Assembly: GCA_905480605.1 (NCBI GenBank)
Contig: CAJQRD010000054.1
Coordinates: 1-64,000, forward strand
DNA length: 64,000 nucleotides
Source: an uncultured Saprospiraceae bacterium
GTDB taxonomy: Bacteria; Bacteroidota; Bacteroidia; Chitinophagales; Saprospiraceae
Reading direction: 5' to 3'
Under the pieces are notes generated by a model. It saw only the letters and a list, made by a program, of their open reading frames with translations, ran no database searches and was not told the origin of the DNA. Position numbers and translations under genes: made by a program. Shown here one piece after another: positions 41,265 to 51,888 of this stretch (its first letter is position 1; every line of letters starts with the position of its first letter).

Positions 41265-41272
41265 CAAATTTA
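41265..41272 (-). promoter_or_regulatory. Putative -7 element of the acyl-CoA dehydrogenase gene
   Basis: Minus strand TAAATTTG, a TAnnTTTG match ending 17 bases before the ATG at 41247. The leader would be very short. Confidence 0.4.
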
Positions 41273-41404
41273 AATAAATAAATAATGTCTGATCGCCTTA
41301 AAAGTTTGAATTATTCAATTGTTTCTCAAAAACAATTACATTCCATTAAAAACATTCATTCTAAAAAGCAATCTTTATTAGATACATTTGATGAAAAAAT
41401 TGAT

Positions 41405-43438
41405 ATGATGTTAAGGATTTGTTTGGTTTTCTATTTTTTAATAAATATAATATCTACATCTTATTGTCAAACTGACACCTTACTAAACTCCATAGATACT
41501 ATATATTTTAAGGCCTTTAAAATTGAAGAAAAACTCAGCAAAGTCACATCTAGCGTTTCAATAATATCAGTCAATCAGGAATTGTCTCAAAATGTAAGCC
41601 TACAAGAACATATAACAGAAGTCCCAGGATTATTTAGTTTAAATGCCAATAACTATGCTCAGGACCTCAGAATATCTATTCGTGGATTTGGTGCGCGATC
41701 TCCTTTTGGAATCAGAGGTGTAAAAATTATAGTTGATGGTATTCCCGAAACTACTCCAGACGGGCAGGGCCAAATAGATAATCTAAACCTTTCTCTAATA
41801 AAAGACATTGAAGTGATAAAAGGTCCAGCTTCTGTCTTTTATGGAAATGCATCAGGGGGCGTAATAAATATAAATACATTGAACTCATTAAGTAATACCT
41901 TGTATGGTGAAATTTTAATGGGCTCATTTGGATTGCAAAAATACAATTTGACATTTTCCAAACGCATTAATAAAACCCAATTTCTTTTAAATGGCAATCA
42001 TATAAAATCCAATGGCTATAGGGAACATTCTGAATATAAAAGCTCAAATGTTCAATTTAAATTAAGTCATGATTTTTCATCAAAATTCAATCTAAAAGCA
42101 AATGCTTCTTATACTAACAGTCCACTTGCAAATGATCCTGGCGGAATCAATATTGACATAGCCAGAGAAGACAGAAAATCTGCAAGGGACCGAAATGTTA
42201 TTTATAACAGTGGAGAAGCTATAAGACAATATAAGTTGAGTACTTCTGCTAATTACAAAATCAAGAGAAATCAAAATATCAATTCATTTGCATATATATC
42301 AGGTAGAAATTTTGATGGAAGGCTACCATTTGAATTTGGAGGCTCCATTGATTTGGATAGAATCTACTGGGGACATGGATCCAACTATTCGATTAAAAGC
42401 ATTTACGACAATAGTATCAACACAATCAAGCTTGGCTATGAGATCGGTTTTCAAAATGATACTAGATTAAGATATAAAAACGTAGAAGGTACAAATGGTG
42501 ATCTCACTCTTGACCAAGTTGAATCTTTCAATAATATTTCATTTTATGTTTTGGACAAATTTGACATAGACAAACTGTCTTTTAATGCTGGATTGCGATA
42601 TGATATTAACCGTATTTCAGTTGCTGATAACTTTATTTCCAATGGAGATCAATCAGATGAAATTAAACTGAATGCATTCAATCCTAGCATTGGTTTAAAT
42701 TACCAGATCGCACAAAATTTAAATGTATATACAAATTACCGGACAAGTTTTGAAACACCTGTTTTGAGTGAACTATCGGCCAATCCAAATGGACAAGGAG
42801 GGTTTAACAGCAATTTAAAACCGCAAAAAGCACAGAATGTAGAACTGGGAATAAGGTCAAGTCTTTTCAATAAATTCAATATAGATCTGACTTATTTTTA
42901 TATTTCTACAAAGGACGATTTGGTATCATATGAGCTTCCGATGGATGATCTTACCTATTTTGAAAACGCAGGTAAAACCAAAAGATCGGGATTAGAATTG
43001 TCAATAGATTATACAATAAATTCTTTTCTTTCTATTAAAGGTTATTTCACCTCGACTAGATTAAAATTTGATGATTTTGAATCTAACGGTGTCAACTTTA
43101 ATGGTAAAACAATCCCAGGTGTACCCAATAATTATGGAGGTATAATAGCAAAAGGTCATATTAAAAAGAGAATTGACGTTTCAATAGAAAGTGTATATAG
43201 AGGTGAGTTGTTTATAAATAATGATAATTCAATAAATGAAAAATCCGTATTTATTCTTAATGCTAAAATCAACTCAGAAGTCAATATTGGCAAACTAACG
43301 GTTATTCCATTTGTAGCCATAAATAATATTACGAATTCTATTTACAGCGATAATATTCGAATTAATGCCTTTGGTGGAAGATACTATGAACCAGCACCTG
43401 AGAGTAATTTTATGCTAGGGCTAAAGTTTAAACTGTGA
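41405..43438 (+). CDS. TonB-dependent outer-membrane receptor
   Basis: About 677 residues from the ATG at 41405, where a signal peptide starts (MMLRICLVFYFLINIISTSYC). A frame extension back to 41285 is polar and is judged untranslated. The plug domain has RISIRGFGARSPFGIRGVKI, VDGIPETTPDGQGQID and IEVIKGPASVFYGNASGGVI. A 22-stranded barrel follows, with the late block YRTSFETPVLSELSANPNGQ typical of siderophore-type receptors. The C-terminus ends SNFMLGLKFKL. No N-terminal carboxypeptidase-like domain, so it is not a SusC-type protein. Substrate unknown. It ends in TGA, showing that TGA is a normal stop here. Confidence 0.92.
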   Translation: MMLRICLVFYFLINIISTSYCQTDTLLNSIDTIYFKAFKIEEKLSKVTSSVSIISVNQELSQNVSLQEHITEVPGLFSLNANNYAQDLRISIRGFGARSPFGIRGVKIIVDGIPETTPDGQGQIDNLNLSLIKDIEVIKGPASVFYGNASGGVININTLNSLSNTLYGEILMGSFGLQKYNLTFSKRINKTQFLLNGNHIKSNGYREHSEYKSSNVQFKLSHDFSSKFNLKANASYTNSPLANDPGGINIDIAREDRKSARDRNVIYNSGEAIRQYKLSTSANYKIKRNQNINSFAYISGRNFDGRLPFEFGGSIDLDRIYWGHGSNYSIKSIYDNSINTIKLGYEIGFQNDTRLRYKNVEGTNGDLTLDQVESFNNISFYVLDKFDIDKLSFNAGLRYDINRISVADNFISNGDQSDEIKLNAFNPSIGLNYQIAQNLNVYTNYRTSFETPVLSELSANPNGQGGFNSNLKPQKAQNVELGIRSSLFNKFNIDLTYFYISTKDDLVSYELPMDDLTYFENAGKTKRSGLELSIDYTINSFLSIKGYFTSTRLKFDDFESNGVNFNGKTIPGVPNNYGGIIAKGHIKKRIDVSIESVYRGELFINNDNSINEKSVFILNAKINSEVNIGKLTVIPFVAINNITNSIYSDNIRINAFGGRYYEPAPESNFMLGLKFKL

Positions 43439-43570
43439 TTTAGCAAGTTATCATTGCTTGAAATTTCACAAAGCAGTCATAATAAAGTCACTTTCAGTGC
43501 CCTTTAAGAAATATCGACTTCATTCGTAAAATAATATGCAATGTAAGTTTCCAATTGTCTAAAAATTAAA

Positions 43571-43578
43571 TACTTTTG
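43571..43578 (+). promoter_or_regulatory. -7 element of tRNA-Leu
   Basis: TACTTTTG matches TAnnTTTG exactly and lies 14 bases before the tRNA 5' end. A TTG is 13 bases upstream, shorter than the usual spacing. Confidence 0.65.
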
Positions 43579-43592
43579 CATCACACAAATTT

Positions 43593-43674
43593 GCCCCTGT
43601 GGCGGAACTGGTAGACGCGCTGGATTCAAAATCCAGTATCTTCGGATGTGGGGGTTCGATTCCCCCCGGGGGTA
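43593..43674 (+). tRNA. tRNA-Leu (anticodon CAA)
   Basis: An 82-base cloverleaf with a short variable arm. Acceptor GCCCCTG pairs with CGGGGGT (two wobble pairs), anticodon stem CTGGA/TCCAG with loop TTCAAAA giving anticodon CAA, a long-type variable region ATCTTCGGAT, and a T arm GGGGG-TTCGATT-CCCCC. The class II variable arm and the GGTAGACGCG D-loop sequence identify leucine. The 3' CCA is not encoded. Confidence 0.95.
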
Positions 43675-43679
43675 CTTAA

Positions 43680-43710
43680 TAAAAGCTCGACGATTTTCGT
43701 TGAGCTTTTT
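43680..43710 (+). terminator. Rho-independent terminator after tRNA-Leu
   Basis: AAAAGCTCGACG, a five-base loop and CGTTGAGCTTTTT form a stem of about 12 bases with one G-U, ending in T5. It starts six bases after the tRNA. Confidence 0.85.
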
Positions 43711-43732
43711 GTTTTAGCCCTAAAAGCTAACA

Positions 43733-43977
43733 ATGCACTATGTATTTACCCTTAAATCAAATCATAGAAATTATATCTATGTTGGTTTGACTAAATAATA
43801 TTGAAAGAAGAATCACTAAACACAAACGTAGTTACTATAAAATTACTAAGCCTTATTCTTCACTTTATTTAATCTTTTCAATCTAAATCTGGAGCTAGAG
43901 ATTATAGAAAATTCCTTAACTCTGCTTATAGGCAAACGATTCCTAAGGTTCTTTATCATTTAAACTTATTGGAATAA
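43733..43977 (+). pseudogene. Eroded GIY-YIG family endonuclease
   Basis: From the ATG at 43733 the reading begins MHYVFTLKSNHRNYIYVGLT, an unmistakable GIY-YIG start (here Y-I-Y-V-G). After a stop, a shifted frame continues NNIERRITKHKRSYYKIT and PYSSLYLIFSI, matching the second half of the nuclease domain with its catalytic Arg. A further stop and frame change lead to KSGARDYRKFLNSAYRQTIP, then TAA at 43975-43977. At least two indels separate the pieces, so it is inactive. It lies directly after the tRNA-Leu terminator. Confidence 0.75.
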
Positions 43978-44747
43978 CCTCTGAACCTGCTTGCTGATAA
44001 GAGTACGGCAGGTTCCACCGAAGTGGTACTTAAAAGTTATATATGCCTATTTTTTGAAAAAGAGTTGGGATAATTTTTTTTGAAAATGTAAGAAAATATG
44101 AATAGCTACCTGAATTTCTTTATTCCTTTTTTCTTGAAAGAAAATACGGAATTTTATTTGAGGTTAGTACAGTTTATTTCTTCTAGGGAAAAGTCTTATT
44201 TGCAATCAAACTTAAAGCTGAAATAGCTTGCTCAATTGATTGATAACCAATCTAATAATTATTCGTCAATGTAATTTATTTATCATGATTTCAAAAGCTA
44301 ATATCAGCAATACTCGGATTTTTCGAGAATCACAAAAGGAATAAGATTTCATCACTAAAATCTTAGAATAAGCAAATGACCATGGGAATTATTGCAACTA
44401 TAAAAGTTAACGAAACAATACTCATAAAACTTTGATTTCGCATAGTCATTCGACTAAAACTAAATGCCTCTTAATACCAAATTAAATACAATTAATATCA
44501 AGTAAGAAAAAATAAGTTATTTTTCTCATAAAACCGTTTTTTTGCTTTTTAAAATGCCTAGATTTTAAGATTGATTAATGCTATGAAAATCAAGTTATTA
44601 TATATTTAAATAGATTTAATAGATATAGGTATTGGTGACCTATCCAAAATAGACGTAAAAAATATCGATTTTATCCATGTTGTTATTTCATTAAATCTCA
44701 CTAATTTCAAGCCATTAGGAATTTACATATATATAAATAAGTTTCAC
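43978..44747. other. Gene-free stretch with short inverted repeat
   Basis: About 770 bases of AT-rich sequence. At 43983-43990 and 44008-44015 GAACCTGC and GCAGGTTC form an eight-base stem, followed by CCAC-CGAA-GTGG. The frame of the last GIY-YIG piece continues across this as STAGSTEVVLKS, possibly an eroded C-terminus. The rest shows no gene, promoter match or repeat that I can support. Confidence 0.45.
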
Positions 44748-47700
44748 ATGAATAGCCCTATGCATAACAATGAGTCGCATGTAACAGTTATAACGATTCA
44801 AAATTTAAACCAATTTTACCAAAGCTTTGATTTAGAAAAAATAAAGAACATTCTTTTGTTCATATTACTAAGCACATTTACTGTAGTGTCAATGTTTGCT
44901 GAAGGAAGTAAAGAATTGGCCCCTAATTCTCAGACTACAATTAGTGGATCAACTGATACTCCAAATGATATAGCTGATTTGAATATTGGTAACTCACAAT
45001 ACAAAAATTTTGCTGAGTACAATGTTTCAGATGATAATGCAAGATTATTCATTCATATATCTGATCCAACAACTGAATCTATTTATTTAGGGTTTAGTGC
45101 TGGTCATGGAAATCTTTATTCTTCAAACACTAGTACTCAAACTGGTTTTCCAAGAGTTCCAATAAATGAAATTACCTACAGATATTATGTTAAAGATCCG
45201 TCTGGCAACATTGTTTTTACATCTCCTATAATTAATGGCTCTAGTGCAAATATTAGTACTTGGCAACAAGCTGTTAATGGTCCTAATATGGCTGGAGTTA
45301 CTGATGGTTATGATCCAGTCCTAGTTCCTTCAGACTCTTTAACTCAAACTGGTAATTTGGCTGCTGGCGATTATTACATTGAGTTTGAATTATTGAACGA
45401 ACCAGAATCAAATAAATTTTTATTAATTGATTATTGGGATATCACAGTGGTCAATAATTCACTTCCTAAAACTGGACGAGTATGGTCAAAGAATTGGGGA
45501 TTGTTTGCGATTAATGATTATGATTTTCCTAATAGACCTTTTAACGGTGCATTTTATGTTTGTGCACCCGATCCGGCTAATTTAGATGCTTCTTAAATAA
45601 CAAAAATTGATTTTAACGATAGTGGTTTTAGACCAGGAGGTTTTAATGTAATGTTTAACAGTTATGGAACTGACCCTTCTCTTGGAATAGATGCAAGAAA
45701 ATCTGTTCAAGGCGCTACAGGAACTTCTGAAGGGAACATATCCATTCCAGAATATCAGATTTATCTTAATGATCCAATTGATATTTGTGAAACTGCAGAA
45801 GCAGGAACGATTGAGCTTAATGGTGTTACAACTTGTGAAGGTGCTCCAAGTTATTGCATTGAATATGTGACAGATAAGCCAGGTACTATTGTTCTACTTT
45901 TAGATTTTGATGGTAACGATGGAATATATACACCAGGTACAGCTGATATAAGCGATACAACAATTATTGATATGTCTCAAATTGGCGCGGATCAATGTTT
46001 TGATTGGAATGGTTTAGATGGTCTCGGCAATGTAGTTGATGATATTAGAGTATTATTATCATACGAACAAGGAGTTTATCATTTTCCAATATATGATGCG
46101 GAATTTTTAAGCGAAGGTTTTATGATAGAAAGAGTAAGACCAGCATCATCAAATGTACCAAAATTATTTTACGATGATAGTAATATAACATCACCACCAA
46201 CTATGGGTGGTACGACAGGTGACACCGATTTAAATGGTTGTACAACACCATGTCATAATTGGGATAATTATACAGATGGAGAAACTGTAGGTTTTGGAAA
46301 TTTAAATACTATAAATTCTTGATGGTTTTCAAATAGAATTGTTTTGGAAGAAACTATCGAGTTCCCAGCTGTTTTATTTTGTAATGTAAGTGGAGAGAAT
46401 CAAATCTGTGAAGGAGGATCTACTACTTTATCATTAGGGTTTGAACACACACCTTCATCAAGTGCTCAGCCTGGTGTTTCAAGTATTACTTGGAGTGGTC
46501 CTGGAATTGTAAGTGGGGCAGATACTGATACGCCAACTGTAAATGCTGGTGGAACTTATAGTGCAAATGTAGAATGGATAACATCAACAGGTGACTTGTG
46601 TAATAGCGAATGTTCTTTTGAAGTTAGTGTAATTGCTGTTGATTCAGTAAAAATAGATACAACTATAGCTTATGATACAGTTTTAGAAATGAATAGTGAA
46701 GTATTTGATACTTCTGGAACTTATATACAAACATTGACCAGCTCTACTGGATGTGACAGTATTGTTACAATCTGTCTAGTTGTTGAGACACCAGATGTAG
46801 TATTAAGTTGTGATGTAAGCAGTGACGTTGATGGATTATGTCCTGGATCTACAGGAGTATTGACACTTACTACATCTTATACACCAGCTTCCGCTCCAGA
46901 ACCAACAATCATAGAAACGATTTGGTCAGGAACAGGAACCGTTGTGTCTGATTCAACTGGTACAACTGTTCAAAACGGTGGCACTTATACAGCTACAATT
47001 ACATATGTAAATCTAACTGGTGATACTTTATCAACTGAATGCTCTGTAAGTATCGATGAATATCCTATTGCTGAAACTAAAGTAGATACGCTTGTCGGTT
47101 TTGGTGAAGTGTTTGAAGCTAATGGCATGGTATACGATGCCACTGGTAATTAAATTCAAAACTTAACAACTGTAAACGGTTGTGATAGTATTGTTACTTA
47201 TTGTGTTGTAGTTGAAACCCCAGATGTAGTATTGACTTGTAATCTTTCAGGACCAGAAGGTTTATGTTTAAGTGAAACAGGAAGTCTTGTACTTACATCA
47301 ACTCATACACCAGCAAATGCTCCAGCACCAGTAATTAATTCTACAACATGGACAGGAGGTGGAATCGTTTCTTCTGATGATAACGGTGCTACTGTTGAGG
47401 GAGGATATACATACTCAGTTGAAATTTCTTATACCAATGTTGCGGGGGAAACAAAAACAACAACTTGTGATATTTTTGTTGATTCTTATCCTGAATATCT
47501 GGTTGAAATAGATACGATAATTGAAACAGGTCAAACATTAAATATTAATGGAACCGATTACTTTACTTCTGGTAATTATGAACAAGCAGGATCAACATCT
47601 AATGGTTGTGACAGTACTGTAATTATTAGAATTGTTGAAGAATCAACTTTATTATGTTATGATCTTGACAATTGCAAGTCTACAGACTATTCACGATTTA

Positions 47701-49454
47701 CACCAAAAGTAGCTGATGGTTTTGATTGCGCAGAAATTTATGCATCAACTGTATTTAGGGAAAATCCTTCTACTAATGGTCATTCATGTACTGAAGGTAT
47801 CAATGGAACAAATGCAATGTGTATCAGCTCTGTAGAAAGTTGCTCATTTGAAGCAGGAAGTGAAAGATCAGCAGTTATTGAAGTTACAATCAATCCAGTT
47901 AACGGACAAAATGTTCGTATTACAAGTATGAATTTCTTTGAAAGAGCACCCGAGGAATTCCAATGGATTGCGGGACACGAAGGTATCAATAACTACCCTA
48001 CTTTGTATGGTGTTAGAGTCTTGAAGAATAATCAAGAAATCTATCAGAGTATTGATCAACCAACAAGTTTTGATTGGACATTTGAAAGATATAGCTTTAG
48101 TGATAATTCTGACTTTATTATCGATGCCCCATCTGTAATCAGATTTGAATTGTTAGGATATTGTACAATTGGAAATGATTCTGATGTAACAGCTTGGGAT
48201 CTTGATGAAATCAAAATCAATGCAACATGTACATCTGCTGCTGCAAATCAAGTTGCGATTACTGGAAACATTAAGGACATCAAAGGAGAGCCTCTTAGTC
48301 AAGTTAGAGTTTCTTTAAAGACAGACAATCCTAATTTAAATGCTACGAATTATAACTATACGGATAACAATGGTGAATATGCTTTCACTGAACTTAAGAA
48401 AGGTTTTGACTATCAAATTAAGCCAGAATTAAATGAAGACTTCTTAAAAGGAGTTACAACTGTTGATTTAATCCATATCCAAAGACACATTTTGGGATTG
48501 GTTAAATTTGATTCTCCCTACCAGATGATTGCTGCAGATGCTGATAACTCTCAGTCTATATCAGCAATTGATCTATTGCAATTAAGAAAGTTAATTCTAG
48601 GAATACAGAATGAATTGCCTAACAATACAAGTTACCGATTCGCAAATTCAAATCAAGAATTAGCATTAAGTAATCCATGGGCAATTGAAGAAGCAAATCT
48701 AGTTCTTAACGCTTCAAATGACATGAATACTAACTTTAGTGCAATTAAAGTAGGAGATGTTTCAACTTTCCTTAACCTTGATAGTAAAGATATTGTTGAT
48801 TCTAGAAATAGAAATGGAGGTATCTCAATGATATCTGAAAATGTATATGCAAATCAAAACGAAGTAGTTCAACTTGATTTGAGCTTAACAACAAATGCCG
48901 GTTTAGAAGGAATGCAATTTGCATTACAATTTAATTCTGCTGACTTTGTTAGCTTAGAAGGATTAGATGAAAGTGCTTACCACTTTGATTCTAACACCAA
49001 TACACTTAAAGTCTCTTGGATTAATACTGCAGTTGATAAAGACTTAGTTGAATTCAAATTAAATGTATTGGCAAATAATGCTGGTTGGGCATCTGAAATG
49101 ATTACGCTTAATGAATCAGTTATGATTCCTACAGCTTATACAGGATCTGAAATTTTAGATCAGAAATTAAATTTAGAGTTTAACACACAACAACTTGAAG
49201 ACTTTATTTCTGTTAATCCCAATCCATTCGCTGAATCGTTTAAGATCGAAATGAATTCTTCATATGAAACAGCATACAGCATTGACGTTTTTGATGTATC
49301 TGGTAAATTACTTTACAGATCTAACAAAGAAATTGTAAATGGAATGTATACTAAAATCATTTCGAAATCTGATATAGCTAATTATAAAGGAGTTATCATC
49401 ATTAAGATTAATAGCGAAAATTCAGTCTTGGCCAAGAGAATCTTGAGTTTATAG
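44748..49454 (+). pseudogene. Large T9SS-exported adhesin interrupted by three in-frame stops
   Basis: One reading frame of 1569 codons is open except for TAA at 45594, TGA at 46320 and TAA at 47151; no frameshift occurs. Domains in order: a hydrophobic export signal at about residues 33-51 after an odd 30-residue lead; two regions of beta-rich unknown type (44.9-46.3 kb); three 143/143/139-codon repeats containing NGCDSIV and ATG-type Ig folds (46380-47654); a lectin-like region; a carboxypeptidase-regulatory-like fold (IKDIKGEPLSQVRVSLKT); two dockerin-like segments (TTVDLIHIQRHILGL, AIDLLQLRKLILGI); a cohesin-like region; and a T9SS type A tail (VNPNPFAESFKIEMN to the end). A perfect terminator follows. 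Translation would stop at residue 282 unless readthrough occurs. Confidence 0.8.
46380..47654 (+). repeat. Three tandem Ig-like/NGCDSIV repeats inside the adhesin
   Basis: Units begin at Cys codons at 46380, 46809 and 47238, exactly 429 bases (143 codons) apart, and the last is 417 bases. Each has a Cys-x3-Ser start, a THTPA-like strand, a W-[TS]-G-x-G block, and ends with GCDSIV followed by VVETPDVVL. The unit-2 stop at 47151 aligns with the Tyr codon TAT at 46722 in unit 1. Confidence 0.85.
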
Positions 49455-49479
49455 ATTGAACTAATTAATAAAATACTAA

Positions 49480-49510
49480 GGGGGCTGAATTAATTCAGCC
49501 CCCTTTTTTT
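49480..49510 (+). terminator. Rho-independent terminator after the adhesin
   Basis: A perfect palindrome, GGGGGCTGAATT and AATTCAGCCCCC (49480-49503), followed by seven T residues. It is 26 bases after the stop and remains undamaged although the gene is broken. Confidence 0.9.
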
Positions 49511-49605
49511 ATGTCCCCAATTATTTAGGGATATACAGCCTTTAACTCTATTTCTAGTCCTTTTACGTCTAATTCGTGCTTGTTATAAGAGGGAGGCTTT
49601 TCAAA

Positions 49606-50373
49606 TCAATTATATATCTTCTTCATCATCCTATACAATTCAGGATGTGTGTTTTCAAATAAATCAGGACGTTTAAAAAAGTATTCGCTTGCCACACTAA
49701 AAAACTCTGCCTCATTTGTTGCGCCATAGGGATTTAGATCTGAAATATTTTCTTGCATTTCGTTTATTTCTAGTTGCATCCGTTTTACCCATGGGATAAT
49801 ATAAGGGTTTTGTAAAAACACTTCTGGGACACCATCAGTGGAGCCATCTGACTTATCCAACAAATGCACAAATTCATGTATTCCAACATTGTTGGGGCTC
49901 TCGTGATTTTCAAATCCATTATGCAAAGCAGGTTTAGATAAAATCATAATACGATTCATATGTCCTGAACCTACCATGCCTAAAATATTTCGTTGATCAC
50001 CTTCCGTTTGATAATCAACATTAAATTTGTCTTTGTATAAAAGTACTTCACTTAAATTTCTGTATTGCCAGTTTGGAAATCGAAAAATAGGGATAATCCC
50101 ACTGACACCAACCAGTAATTTATCTTTTTCTTCAAGTTCTACATCTACACCAATTATGCGTATTTCCTTTAAAAAATGTAGCACACGTTGTTCAAATAGA
50201 TCTCTATCATCAATAGATAGTTCAGTGTAATACAATACGTTAGTAAGTAAATATGAGCGCCATTCTTCAGGAAAAAGCAGTCTCTCTTTTTTATCTTTTT
50301 TAAAAAATAGCCGCCACCATGCATATATCAATGCACTCAATAAAATAGCAATTGTTAAATATTCTTTTATCAT
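49606..50373 (-). CDS. Zinc-dependent peptidase, MtfA/M90 family
   Basis: 255 residues with one N-terminal membrane helix (LTIAILLSALIYAWWRLFF) and a cytoplasmic or periplasmic catalytic part. The zinc motif HEFVHLLD (HExxH) lies near residue 167, preceded by ESPNNVGI, and the downstream FFSVASEYFFKRP provides the third-ligand region with Glu. MtfA of E. coli binds and inactivates the repressor Mlc to control glucose uptake; whether that role applies here is unknown. It converges with the adhesin gene. Confidence 0.88.
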   Translation of the reverse strand: MIKEYLTIAILLSALIYAWWRLFFKKDKKERLLFPEEWRSYLLTNVLYYTELSIDDRDLFEQRVLHFLKEIRIIGVDVELEEKDKLLVGVSGIIPIFRFPNWQYRNLSEVLLYKDKFNVDYQTEGDQRNILGMVGSGHMNRIMILSKPALHNGFENHESPNNVGIHEFVHLLDKSDGSTDGVPEVFLQNPYIIPWVKRMQLEINEMQENISDLNPYGATNEAEFFSVASEYFFKRPDLFENTHPELYRMMKKIYN

Positions 50374-50685
50374 TGTTAAATCGAGCCTTAAAAAAAAGTT
50401 ATCCAGAGAAATTAAATTTAACCATATGGTTTATTATCACACTATTTCTAATAGAGGAACTGCTTTTCTTTCTAAATATATTTATAATACCTGATACTTT
50501 CATTCTAATTTGATTGTCTTCTCACTACCAAGTATTATGTAATATTGTTTAGCATCATATTGCTAGAAATAAAACAAGGGTGTAAACTATTAAGTCGACA
50601 CCCTCATCTGAATAACTTACCAAGGTTAAAGATTACTTAAGCCGTTACCAACTGTAACTAATGGCTTAGCCATATTCCTTTAAAC
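50374..50685. other. Intergenic region with two stem-loops downstream of the OYE remnant
   Basis: At 50577-50583 and 50598-50604 AGGGTGT/ACACCCT form a seven-base stem that could end transcription from the minus strand, though the T tract is weak. A nested stem is at 50638-50668 (TAAGCC/GGCTTA outside, GTTAC/GTAAC inside). No gene is seen. Confidence 0.45.
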
Positions 50686-51746
50686 CTAATTTGCAAATGA
50701 ATAATCTGTATATCCTTTTTTGCCAGGAGTATAGAAAGTCTCATGATCAGCATCTTGCAATGGCAGATCATTTTTCATACGGTATACCAGATCTGGATTT
50801 GCAATCAATGACCTTCCAAAAGCTACCAATTCCGCTTCGTCTTTATTTAGTGCCGCTTCAGCCTTTTCTTTATCCAATCCTCCACTTCAAATAACAGGAC
50901 CTCCAAAAGCAGCACGAATTTTCAACTTCATAGCTAATGGTACTTCAGGACCACCCAAGCCAGACATTTCAACTATATGAACGTAAGCGAGCTTAAGTTG
51001 TCCTAGCTCAGTTGCTAGATATTCAAAAATCGCTTCTATATCATCAAAAGTTTCCATGTCGTTAAAAGCTCCGTATGGAGAAATTCTAATTCCAGTTTTT
51101 TCTTCACCAATTGCAGCTATAACTTTTTGAGCAACCTCTAGTACAAAACGAGAGCGATTTTCAATAGAACCACCATATTCATCACTTCTTTTATTGGAGG
51201 CCGTATTAATAAATTGATCTAGTAGATAACCATTCGCTGCATGAATTTCTATACCGTCAAAACCAGCTTCTATAGCATTCTTTGCCGCTTGCACAAATTC
51301 GTCTTCAGTTTGAATGATATCCTCATGTGTCATTTCCACTGGGACAGGATAAGATTGCATACCCAATTCATCTGTATACATTTCACCACTAAGACCAATA
51401 GCTGATGGATCAATAACTTTAGTCCCTTCCTCCATGTTAGCTGGGTGAGATATTCTACCTGTATGCATTAACTGCATAAAGATTTTACCTCCCTGTTCAT
51501 GTACATTTTTGGTTACATTTTGCCATCCCTTAATCTGTTCCTAATTATAAATTCCTGGAATACGAGGATAGCCTAGTCCATTGTCTGATGGGTAATAATC
51601 AACCTCGCTGAAGCTCTTTGTCCATAATATTGACTCATAAGCTGGCTCGGAATATGGTTCCCTGCTCTTGACCTTATCAACGGAGCCATCACAACTCGGT
51701 TTTGAAGTTCAATTTCACCTAAGTTGAACTTTTCAAATATTTTCAT
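50686..51746 (-). pseudogene. Broken old yellow enzyme (NADH:flavin oxidoreductase)
   Basis: Full-length remnant of an FMN-dependent alkene/nitro reductase of the NemA/OYE type. The N-terminus from the ATG at 51746 reads MKIFEKFNLGEIELQNRVVM and APLIRSRAGN. Near 51590-51610 the frame shifts, continuing NGLGYPRIPGIYN, a TAG, then EQIKGWQNVTKNVHEQGGKI. The middle is open, with HTGRISHPAN, GFDGIEIHAANGYLLDQFI and the RSDEYGGSIENRSRF signature. A TGA at 50887-50889 interrupts FGGPVI-x-SGGLDKEKA. Total length matches the family (about 353 codons). One indel and two nonsense mutations make it inactive. Confidence 0.85.
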
Positions 51747-51772
51747 TTATTTATTTATACGATTAAAAAGAA

Positions 51773-51784
51773 TAGACCAGTCTA
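51773..51784. promoter_or_regulatory. Palindromic operator candidate upstream of the OYE remnant
   Basis: TAGACCAGTCTA has five-base inverted arms TAGAC/GTCTA and lies 27 bases before the OYE start. It resembles the palindromes bound by TetR-family repressors such as NemR, which control OYE-type reductases in other bacteria. No TetR-type gene is in the window, so the regulator is unidentified. Confidence 0.45.
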
Positions 51785-51888
51785 GACTTCAGTTTCTTAA
51801 AAGGGATAAAGAATCTATTTATTTAAATAATTATAATATAAATTATGATATAGATTCAAAATTTTTATTGTTGATTTCACTTTAATAT

